Shown here one piece after another: positions 35,009 through 42,081 of a stretch of 64,000 bases of DNA (position 1 is its first letter; every line of letters starts with the position of its first letter). Position numbers and translations under genes: made by a program. The DNA lies in NCBI RefSeq assembly GCF_002285635.2, contig NZ_CP023049.2, positions 1,798,001 to 1,862,000 of the forward strand, read 5' to 3'. The notes under the pieces were generated by a model, which ran no database searches, had not been told where the DNA came from, and saw nothing but the letters and a program-made list of their open reading frames with translations. The stretch comes from Chryseobacterium piperi. Its GTDB lineage: Bacteria; Bacteroidota; Bacteroidia; Flavobacteriales; Weeksellaceae.

Positions 35009-36002
35009 GAAAATGTTTCGGGAATGCATCTTCAGGTTTCATTCTGAATATATTCAGCAGAACCCAGGATTTGAGAAATCCATACCCATAAGAAAACATT
35101 TGGATATATGTGGAAATCACTGCCATTCCCGCAATACTGATATTTTTAGTCACTAGCAAAGCGTGAAAAAACACTAAAAACGTGTACAGACCGTAAAAGG
35201 CAAGAATAATCCCTCTCCCCATTACAAAATATTCTAAAAATCCCATCACATATCCCAATAAGAATAGTGTTGGAAACGCAAAAGAGATTTTCACATAATT
35301 AGGGTGTCGTTGATTAAGAATAGGTCTCGCACAGCCAAACTGAAATACCTGTTTCGAAAATTTACCAAAATCCACTCTTCGCTTATGATAAACAGCAATA
35401 TCATCAAAAAAAGCAGTCGTAAAACCATGCTCCCAAAGCGTCATAGATAAATCCGGGTCCTCTCCTATTCTCATTTCCGAAAAACCGCCTACTTTATCAA
35501 ACACTTCTTTTTTAACCCCCATATTAAAGCTTCTTGGCTGAAATTTTGACACGGCTTTTTTATTCCCCCTAATCCCTCCTGTCGTAAATACCGAAGTCAT
35601 GGAATATGAAATCGCTTTCTGCATCAGATTAAAACCTTTATGGGCTTTATCCGCGCCACCGAAAGCATCACAAGGTATTTCTACAATATCCTTTTTGATA
35701 TTCTCAATATAATTATCCTCTACAATAACATCACTATCTACAAAAACAAGCCATTCATTTTCCACTCTTTTTGCTCCATAATTTCTTGTTAAACCAGGTC
35801 CCGAATTATCTTTTCTGAAATATTTAATATTTAAGAACTCATCAAAGTTTTTTATGGTAGGTTTAAGATCGATCAAAGAGCCATCATCTACTATAATAAT
35901 TTCAAATTCTTTATCCGTTTGCTGAGCTAACGAGGTTAAAAGCTCGAAAAGCTCATCTTTCCGATTAAAAATAGCAACGACTATGGATATTGTAGGTTTC
36001 AA
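34998..36002 (-). CDS. Membrane-associated family 2 glycosyltransferase
   Basis: 334 residues. The GT-A fold N-terminus has ISIVVAIFNRKDELFELL, IIIVDDGS (Asp39-Asp40-Gly41) and the metal-binding DSD in WLVFVDSDVIVED near 93. The acceptor side contains GEDPDLSMTLWEHG. The C-terminal third has two or three hydrophobic segments (SFAFPTLFLLGYVMGFLEYF, GIILAFYGLYTFLVFFHALL, then AGMAVISTYIQMFSYGYGF), so it is anchored in the inner membrane and probably acts on lipid-linked or surface glycans. The donor and product cannot be predicted. Start ATG 36002 gives MKPTISIVV. Confidence 0.9.
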   Translation of the reverse strand: MKPTISIVVAIFNRKDELFELLTSLAQQTDKEFEIIIVDDGSLIDLKPTIKNFDEFLNIKYFRKDNSGPGLTRNYGAKRVENEWLVFVDSDVIVEDNYIENIKKDIVEIPCDAFGGADKAHKGFNLMQKAISYSMTSVFTTGGIRGNKKAVSKFQPRSFNMGVKKEVFDKVGGFSEMRIGEDPDLSMTLWEHGFTTAFFDDIAVYHKRRVDFGKFSKQVFQFGCARPILNQRHPNYVKISFAFPTLFLLGYVMGFLEYFVMGRGIILAFYGLYTFLVFFHALLVTKNISIAGMAVISTYIQMFSYGYGFLKSWVLLNIFRMKPEDAFPKHFHKK

Positions 36003-36136
36003 ATTGAAAATTTTTCAAAATTAACCATTCATAAAAGAATTCACAAACAGTTTAACAGGTATTCACCTAAATTAACACCACAAATACATTAGCTCAGCAA
36101 GCGATAGATTTATTAGTTTCTCCATAAAGGCCTATA

Positions 36137-36175
36137 AAAAAAGAACAAACTTCAACTTGAAATTTGTTCTTTTTT
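36137..36175 (-). terminator. Terminator after the EndoF-like gene
   Basis: AAAAAAGAACAAA / TTTGTTCTTTTTT, 13-bp perfect stem with a 13-nt loop; it lies 18 bp after the stop at 36193. Confidence 0.85.
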
Positions 36176-36192
36176 ATTTGATAGTAAAGAAA

Positions 36193-37620
36193 TTATAGTT
36201 TTACCAGCTTCCATTTTTGAGCATTACCTGTATTGGCAGTCCAGATCTGGATTTTTGTTCCGTTCGTTGCAGAACCGTTATTGACATCCAGATTAAAACC
36301 CAAAGCATGCGCCGGAGACAATGTATAATAATCATTCCCGATAGGTGTTATCTTCCATTTTTGGGCATTGGTATTATTGTCCGTATAGATCTGAACCTGT
36401 GTTCCATTGGCTGTACCTGAATTAGATACATCTAAAGACTTAGCCGGAGCATTTAACGGCTGTAGTTTATAATAACCACCTCCTACGTCAGTAATCTTCC
36501 ATTTTTGTGCAGTATTACCATTAGATGCCCAAAGCTGAACTTTGGTTCCATCAGATGTACCTGCATTTAAAACATCCAATACACTTGTTCCGTTCGCTGC
36601 AGAAACCAACTGGTAAGTTGCACCGGATACAATTCCTGTATCGGGAACTGTTGTATTTCCATATACTGTACTTTGTCCGTAAAGCACATTCGAAGGTCCG
36701 GAAAAATAGGAAGCTATATTCGTAGCACCTAAATCGTAATACAGATAAACTCCATAGCCATCATTTTTGGTTCTCTGTGCATAGCTTGTAGCTGTAGCAA
36801 CATTAGTATAGGTAGAGGTTGAAGGATTTACATTCACTGCTGCAGCTCCTTTATGGGCATTGTCAAGCCCCGGAATATTAGGTGCTGAATAAGTACTGTA
36901 ATATGGATTCCAGGCATAATCCACTTTCGATCCCACCGTTACTCCATTGTAAGAAAGATTATTGGCAGAAGGACCAATATTGTAAAAGGAAATAATCTTA
37001 TCAGGCAGTAATTCTCTTAAAGCCGTCACAAGATACACAAATGAAGACGCATTAGGTTGCGAAGTTCCGTTAGCACCATAGTTCGCATACTCATCATCGA
37101 AGTCGATACCATCCAAACCATAGGTATTCACCGCATCGGCTAATTCCTGAGCAAAAGCCTGAGCAGCAGCCTGATTAGGAAAATTAGCAAATCCGGCTCC
37201 CTGATGATTGCCTAGAATAGATAACATCACTTTGATCCCTTTGTCCTGCAAAGGTTTGATATAGGTATTCTTATTACTAAGCACATTGGTAACCTGTGTG
37301 TTAAAATATAAATAAGCTTTCTGCGTAGAGGTATTATAATTGATGTTTGCAGCAAAAATAATGGCAACATCAAAAAGCTGCCTCCCATCTGCAAGCTTGT
37401 ATTGTCCTACTTCTCTGATGTCGTTGTTATTTACTTCAACATACATTACAGAAAGTGGATTTTTTCCGAAAGCGGCAACTTTGCTTGCCGTACTATTTCC
37501 GGAGCCTAGTGCAACGTCTTTTGGAGTTGCAGCATCATCCAGGCTATCAGAATTACACGAAATAATACTAAAAGCACCGATGAATAAAATAAGTAAAGAT
37601 ATTAAGCTAATTTTTTTCAT
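36193..37620 (-). CDS. GH18 endo-beta-N-acetylglucosaminidase (EndoF/H-like) lipoprotein with ricin-type lectin domain
   Basis: 475 residues. Signal peptide with lipobox (MKKISLISLLILFIGAFSIISC). The catalytic domain (about 50-320) carries the GH18 motif DGIDFDDE at 170-177, with Glu177 as acid/base and Asp175 as its partner. The context YGLDGIDFDDEYANYG closely follows EndoF1 of Elizabethkingia and EndoH, which cut between the two core GlcNAc residues of N-glycans. MLSILGNHQGAGFANF and FYNIGPSANNLSYNG also fit that subgroup. The C-terminal part (about 335-475) is a ricin B-type beta-trefoil with three repeats ending QKWKI or QKWKL. The protein is likely anchored at the outer membrane and used for glycoprotein scavenging. 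It has its own terminator; no SusCD pair is adjacent. Confidence 0.9.
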   Translation of the reverse strand: MKKISLISLLILFIGAFSIISCNSDSLDDAATPKDVALGSGNSTASKVAAFGKNPLSVMYVEVNNNDIREVGQYKLADGRQLFDVAIIFAANINYNTSTQKAYLYFNTQVTNVLSNKNTYIKPLQDKGIKVMLSILGNHQGAGFANFPNQAAAQAFAQELADAVNTYGLDGIDFDDEYANYGANGTSQPNASSFVYLVTALRELLPDKIISFYNIGPSANNLSYNGVTVGSKVDYAWNPYYSTYSAPNIPGLDNAHKGAAAVNVNPSTSTYTNVATATSYAQRTKNDGYGVYLYYDLGATNIASYFSGPSNVLYGQSTVYGNTTVPDTGIVSGATYQLVSAANGTSVLDVLNAGTSDGTKVQLWASNGNTAQKWKITDVGGGYYKLQPLNAPAKSLDVSNSGTANGTQVQIYTDNNTNAQKWKITPIGNDYYTLSPAHALGFNLDVNNGSATNGTKIQIWTANTGNAQKWKLVKL

Positions 37621-37818
37621 AAGTAAATCATTTTAATTGTTTGTTACGAATGTAAAACAAGACTTAATAAATAATTAATAATAAATCATCAAAAACGACT
37701 ACTATTTTGTCAAAAACACAAGACCAAAATAATTAATATCAAAATAAATATTCAAAATCCATTCGAAATCATCAATAATCTAATATAAAATATACTTGAT
37801 TATTAATATTTATAACAA

Positions 37819-38208
37819 TTAAAACAATCCGGATTTAAAATATATCCATAAAACGATAGCTGTAAAAAATGTAATCAGCGCGATACAAAACAACAACATA
37901 GAAAAGAAACTTTTGAAATAAAATAAATCTAGGATATATAGGGCAAAGCAACACGCTGATGAAATAAACACGCCTATTAATACGGTAATCATTACAGTTT
38001 GAAAAGCATGTTGAACAGGTAAGGGGTCTTTTAAGACAGTCCACAGAAAAATTGAAGCAACTGCCAATAAAAGCAAGCTAATTCTTTCAGCAAAATACTT
38101 TCTTTTTTTCATTTTCCGTGATTCATCCTTATTGTATGATGAATTACCGGAAAATAAATCAAGTATATCAAACACCCAATCTAGCACATCAAGAAAATTC
38201 CAGAACAT
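37819..38208 (-). CDS. Small polytopic membrane protein, function unknown
   Basis: 129 residues. An N-terminal acidic amphipathic segment (MFWNFLDVLDWVFDILDLF) is followed by a basic stretch MKKRKYFAER and three hydrophobic segments at about 40-58, 68-90 and 98-125. No family is recognised. It is flanked by genes on both sides with no close spacing, so it looks monocistronic. Confidence 0.6.
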   Translation of the reverse strand: MFWNFLDVLDWVFDILDLFSGNSSYNKDESRKMKKRKYFAERISLLLLAVASIFLWTVLKDPLPVQHAFQTVMITVLIGVFISSACCFALYILDLFYFKSFFSMLLFCIALITFFTAIVLWIYFKSGLF

Positions 38209-38339
38209 AGATCAAATTTTAAATGATTTTGAATCTCACAAAACTAAGAATTTTTCCAACAGAGGGCTTCCTCTAAAATAAATAATTTTTCTCATTAAAT
38301 ATCCTCATATTCGTGATTGAAATCATTCGATATCTACCC

Positions 38340-39113
38340 ATGAAAAAATACACCTTCACATTATTTATTTTACTTTCTTCATTCATGATTATTTCTGCTC
38401 AAAACAATGATGCCCTAATAAAGGAAGGAGTTAAAAGTGACAGCCTGTTCTGGGTTGCTTATAACAAATGCAATGTTAACGAAATGATGCGCTTTATTCC
38501 TAATGATGTTGAATTTTATCACGATAAAGGAGGAATAACAAAAGGAGGTTCTGACTTAAAAATTACCTTTCAGAAAAATTTATGTGGTAATGAAAATTTC
38601 CGACTGAGACGAGAAGCAATTGACACAACCGTGCGGGTTTTTCCTATGAAAAAAGACAACAAACTGTATGGCCTGATCATTTCTGGTGATCATTACTTTT
38701 ATATCAATGAAACAGGCAAAAAAGAATTTCGTGATGGCTTGGCTAAATTCACAGATCTTTGGACATTGGAAAACGGAGAATGGAAAATGTCAAGAGTTTT
38801 AAGCTATGACCACGGCCCTGCACCCTACCTTAACGAAAGAAAAGAAATAAAGCTAAATCCCGGTAGTACAAAAATCTACCATGGAAAATACAATAGTATA
38901 AAAAACGGAGTGATCACCATTGAACCTAAAGATTCTGTCTTACATCTAGTTGCCGGAGGAAAAACAATGATCATCTACCCGGAAACCCAAAATAAATTTT
39001 TCATGAAAGAAAAAGACCTGGTTTTTGAGTTTATAAAAGAGAAAAATAAGGTTACAAAAATGAAAGTGTATGAAAACGGTAACCTGATTGAAGAAAACCA
39101 GGCTATAGAATAA
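38340..39113 (+). CDS. Secreted protein with SnoaL/DUF4440-like domain
   Basis: Start taken at ATG 38340, which gives a clean signal peptide (MKKYTFTLFILLSSFMIISAQ); a longer frame from 38313 would add nine residues before it. Mature residues about 25-150 look like an NTF2-fold DUF4440 domain: DSLFWVAYNKCNVNEMMRFIPNDVEFYHDKGG, here recognised by the conserved FxxAYNxC and FYHDKGGITKG parts, and ending LENGEWKMSRVLSYDHG. A beta-rich C-terminal part follows (KIYHGKYNSIKNGVITIEPKD). DUF4440 proteins range from enzymes to ligand-binding proteins, so no activity is assigned. Single gene with a terminator. Confidence 0.75.
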   Translation: MKKYTFTLFILLSSFMIISAQNNDALIKEGVKSDSLFWVAYNKCNVNEMMRFIPNDVEFYHDKGGITKGGSDLKITFQKNLCGNENFRLRREAIDTTVRVFPMKKDNKLYGLIISGDHYFYINETGKKEFRDGLAKFTDLWTLENGEWKMSRVLSYDHGPAPYLNERKEIKLNPGSTKIYHGKYNSIKNGVITIEPKDSVLHLVAGGKTMIIYPETQNKFFMKEKDLVFEFIKEKNKVTKMKVYENGNLIEENQAIE

Positions 39114-39114
39114 T

Positions 39115-39145
39115 AAAAAGACCTTCCAATCGGAAGGCCTTTTTT
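39115..39145. terminator. Bidirectional terminator
   Basis: AAAAAGACCTTCC / GGAAGGCCTTTTT with one mismatch and loop AATC, between the DUF4440-like gene and the convergent methyltransferase gene. Confidence 0.85.
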
Positions 39146-39152
39146 GAATATC

Positions 39153-40316
39153 TTATTGATTTTCGAGCTTATGAACTTTCTTCGTTCCTTCATACATCTC
39201 ATATTGCAGGAATCTCGTCTCTAGTTTTCCATTGAAAAGTTTAATCTTTCTCGATGGGCGAAGACCTATTTTCTTAACCGCTTCAAGGTCTGAAGAAATC
39301 AACCAGGCCAATGTATTAGGATAATTCGTTTTAAAGGTATCCCCTATTTTCTTATAAAAATCATCGTCATTGATCGAAATCCTTTCATCATAAGGAGGAT
39401 TGAAGACCATCAACAATGGGAAAAGTTCTTTTTTAGAATCAAAGAAGTTTTGTCTTTTCACTTCAATAACATCTTCCATCTCTGCTGCTTCAATATTCAC
39501 GCTTGCTGCATTCAGCATTCTTCCGTCAATATCATACCCTACGATTTTCCCTTGAAACTCTTTAATTCTGTTTACTCTAAATTCTTTGATTTTGTTAAAC
39601 AAGTCTGCATCATAATTATTCCAGTTTTGAAAAGCAAATCTCTTTCTGTAAAGCTGTGCCGGAAGATCCATAGCGATCATGGCTGCTTCTATTAAAAGTG
39701 TTCCTGAACCACACATTGGATCAAGGAAATTTCCTTTTCCATCCCATCCTGCCAGCTGAAGCATTCCGCTTGCCAGAACCTCATTAATCGGAGCTTCTCC
39801 CTGCTCTTTTCTGTATCCTCTTTTAAATAAAGGGTCACCTGAAGAATCCAAAGAAATGGTTACCAGCTCTCTGTCGATATGCAAGTGGAATTTAATATCC
39901 GGACTTTTAGGCTCCACATTAGGACGTCTTTTAAACTTCTCCTGAAAATAATCTACAATAGCATCTTTCATTTTCAATGTAACAAATTGGGAATGTTTAA
40001 ATGTCTCAGAGTTTACTGTTGCATCAATAGCAAATGACTGATCAACATCCATGTATTGCTCCCACTCCATTTTATATAGCTTGTCATAAAACTGGTGTTG
40101 ATTAAAAGCTTTAAACTCAAAAACAGGTACTAAAATTTTCAAAGCTGTTCTTGCAGAATAATTAATCTTATAAAGGAAGCCTAAATCCCCTTCACAATTC
40201 ACTGCACGGTTTTTAACCTCAACATTCCTGCCTCCCAGCTTTTTAATTTCTTCTGCTAAAACCTGTTCAAGCCCGAAGAACGTCTTTATCTGAATTTTTA
40301 TATTTTCCGTATCCAT
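39153..40316 (-). CDS. THUMP-domain SAM-dependent RNA guanine-N2 methyltransferase (RlmL-N/TrmG10-like)
   Basis: 387 residues. An N-terminal ferredoxin-like/THUMP region (IKTFFGLEQVLAEEIKKLGG to about 160) binds RNA. The Rossmann methyltransferase follows: KRGYRKEQGEAPINEVLASGML, motif I DPMCGSGTLLIEAAMIA near 200, and the N6/N2-type catalytic motif NPPYDERI near 308. This architecture matches the E. coli RlmL N-terminal half, which makes m2G2445 in 23S rRNA. The C-terminal RlmK-like half is absent, as usual outside gammaproteobacteria. Start ATG 40316. It is divergent from another methyltransferase gene. Confidence 0.92.
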   Translation of the reverse strand: MDTENIKIQIKTFFGLEQVLAEEIKKLGGRNVEVKNRAVNCEGDLGFLYKINYSARTALKILVPVFEFKAFNQHQFYDKLYKMEWEQYMDVDQSFAIDATVNSETFKHSQFVTLKMKDAIVDYFQEKFKRRPNVEPKSPDIKFHLHIDRELVTISLDSSGDPLFKRGYRKEQGEAPINEVLASGMLQLAGWDGKGNFLDPMCGSGTLLIEAAMIAMDLPAQLYRKRFAFQNWNNYDADLFNKIKEFRVNRIKEFQGKIVGYDIDGRMLNAASVNIEAAEMEDVIEVKRQNFFDSKKELFPLLMVFNPPYDERISINDDDFYKKIGDTFKTNYPNTLAWLISSDLEAVKKIGLRPSRKIKLFNGKLETRFLQYEMYEGTKKVHKLENQ

Positions 40317-40439
40317 AAGTTGTCATTAAAAAATTTAATAATTTAAAAATTAAAAGATTAGCGGTTTATTATTCTAATTAATTGAATCTTTTAATCTTTC
40401 AATATTAAAATACTTTTCCTTTTACCGCACAAATTTAGT

Positions 40440-40447
40440 TATTTTTG
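40440..40447 (+). promoter_or_regulatory. -7 box of the methyltransferase/ZIP operon
   Basis: TATTTTTG matches TANNTTTG exactly and ends 4 nt before the ATG at 40452, suggesting a leaderless transcript. No clear -33 element. Confidence 0.45.
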
Positions 40448-40451
40448 CATT

Positions 40452-41180
40452 ATGGAATGGTTTGAATCTTGGTTTGATACACCTTATTATCATTTGCTTT
40501 ATAGTAACAGAGACTATACGGAAGCAGAAAACTTCATTACAAAACTCACAGCGAGTCTTGAACTGCCTCCTTCTTCCAAGATTATTGATTTGGCTTGCGG
40601 GAAGGGAAGACACTCAGTATTTCTTAATAAACTGGGATATGACGTTCTGGGGCTTGATCTTTCAAGACAGAGTATAGAATTTGACAAGCAATTTGAAAAT
40701 CAGACTCTTCTATTTGATGTTCATGACATGAGAAACCCTATTGATGCTGATCCTATGGATGCGGTTTTCAATTTATTTACCAGCTTTGGTTATTTTGACA
40801 AGGAAAGTGATGATAAAAAAGTTTTTCACTCGGTTTATTCTGCCTTAAAACCTGGAGGATATTTTGTTTTGGATTATCTCAATGAAGAATATGTAAGAAA
40901 AAACATGGTTGCCGAATCTATTATCAAACGGGGTGATATTGATTTTAAAATCAATAAAAAAATTGAAGGGAGACATGTCATCAAAGATATTCAATTCGAA
41001 GCCAAAGGAAAATCCTATCACTTTTTTGAAAAAGTGAAACTTCATACCCTGGAAGAAATTAATTCATATGCTTCAGAATGTGGGTTTGAAAGAATAAAAA
41101 TATGGGGTGATTACCAGCTGAATGATTTTGAAAAAGAAACTTCTCCTCGCTGCATCAACTTATTTAAGAAAAAAATATGA
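40452..41180 (+). CDS. Class I SAM-dependent methyltransferase
   Basis: 242 residues. Motif I is DLACGKGRHSVFLNKLG (Asp46 to Gly52), followed by VLGLDLSRQSIEF with the acidic ribose-binding Asp, and FDVHDMRNPI for the adenine pocket. The C-terminal half (PGGYFVLDYLNEEYV, then HTLEEINSYASECGF) is a typical methyltransferase 25/11-like sheet. The N-terminus MEWFESWFDTPYYHLLYSNRD is conserved in flavobacterial homologues as far as I recall, which supports this start. The substrate is unknown. The stop overlaps the next ATG by 4 nt (ATGA), so it is coupled to the ZIP transporter. Confidence 0.88.
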   Translation: MEWFESWFDTPYYHLLYSNRDYTEAENFITKLTASLELPPSSKIIDLACGKGRHSVFLNKLGYDVLGLDLSRQSIEFDKQFENQTLLFDVHDMRNPIDADPMDAVFNLFTSFGYFDKESDDKKVFHSVYSALKPGGYFVLDYLNEEYVRKNMVAESIIKRGDIDFKINKKIEGRHVIKDIQFEAKGKSYHFFEKVKLHTLEEINSYASECGFERIKIWGDYQLNDFEKETSPRCINLFKKKI

Positions 41181-41890
41181 TCATAGTTCTTTTACTGATT
41201 CTTAGCGTAATTGCCGGTGTATTCCTGGGCAAACATTTTGGAAAAAAAGAAAAGCTTGCAAAAAACTTACTGATTCTAAGTGCCGGCTTTCTGATCACCA
41301 TTTGTTTGAATGAGGTTTTTCCACAGGTATATACTTCCGAAAAAAGTGCGAGCATTGGCATCTTCGTTATTCTGGGAGTTTTATTGCAAATGATTTTAGA
41401 GGCTCTCACCAAAGGGTTTGAACATGGTCATTTTCATCATCATAATGAGCATAACATTATTCCTGTTGCTTTAATGGTAGGCTTATTTGTTCATGCTTTT
41501 ATTGAAGGAATTCCCCTAGCTAATGAAAAGGTAGTGCTATCTCCATATCTTTTAGGAATTGTCTTTCACAATATTCCGATTTCGTTCATTTTAGGTGCAT
41601 TTCTGTTCAACAGAAAAGAAGGTAAAAGTACATCGCCATATCCTACTTTTCTGATTATCGCATTATTTGCGCTGGCTTCCCCTCTAGGAATGCTATTGGG
41701 AAATTATTTTAATCCGGATTTACAGCCTTATTTCCTTGCTGTTGTTGGAGGAATTTTCCTACACATTTCCTCGGTTATTATTTTTGAAAGCAATAAAAAC
41801 CACAATATTGACTGGACTAAAATAGGATTGGTAATTGTGGGAGTTTCACTCGCACTTTTCATGCATCTGTTTCATTCTCATACCCATTAG
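41177..41890 (+). CDS. ZIP-family divalent metal transporter
   Basis: 237 residues with about eight short transmembrane segments. A His-rich loop (HGHFHHHNEHN, about residues 88-98) between segments three and four fits the metal-binding loop of ZIP proteins. The conserved membrane metal sites are visible as GLFVHAFIEGIPLAN and GIVFHNIPISFILGAFLF. The substrate is probably Zn2+ with possible Fe2+ or Mn2+. Translation is coupled to the upstream methyltransferase through an ATGA overlap. No terminator hairpin is evident after the stop. Confidence 0.9.
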   Translation: MIIVLLLILSVIAGVFLGKHFGKKEKLAKNLLILSAGFLITICLNEVFPQVYTSEKSASIGIFVILGVLLQMILEALTKGFEHGHFHHHNEHNIIPVALMVGLFVHAFIEGIPLANEKVVLSPYLLGIVFHNIPISFILGAFLFNRKEGKSTSPYPTFLIIALFALASPLGMLLGNYFNPDLQPYFLAVVGGIFLHISSVIIFESNKNHNIDWTKIGLVIVGVSLALFMHLFHSHTH

Positions 41891-42081
41891 GATTTCTACA
41901 ACAGACATTAGTAATACTCCAAAATAAAGTCGATATACTTTAACATCTCATTGTTTTCACATTATAGTCAATACCTTATTTCTCCTTATTATTTAAATTA
42001 AATTTAAAAATTTAACATATTTTACCACCACATCGCACAGATATGGTGATTTTTTGTATCTTGGAGTAACCGAAATCATAT

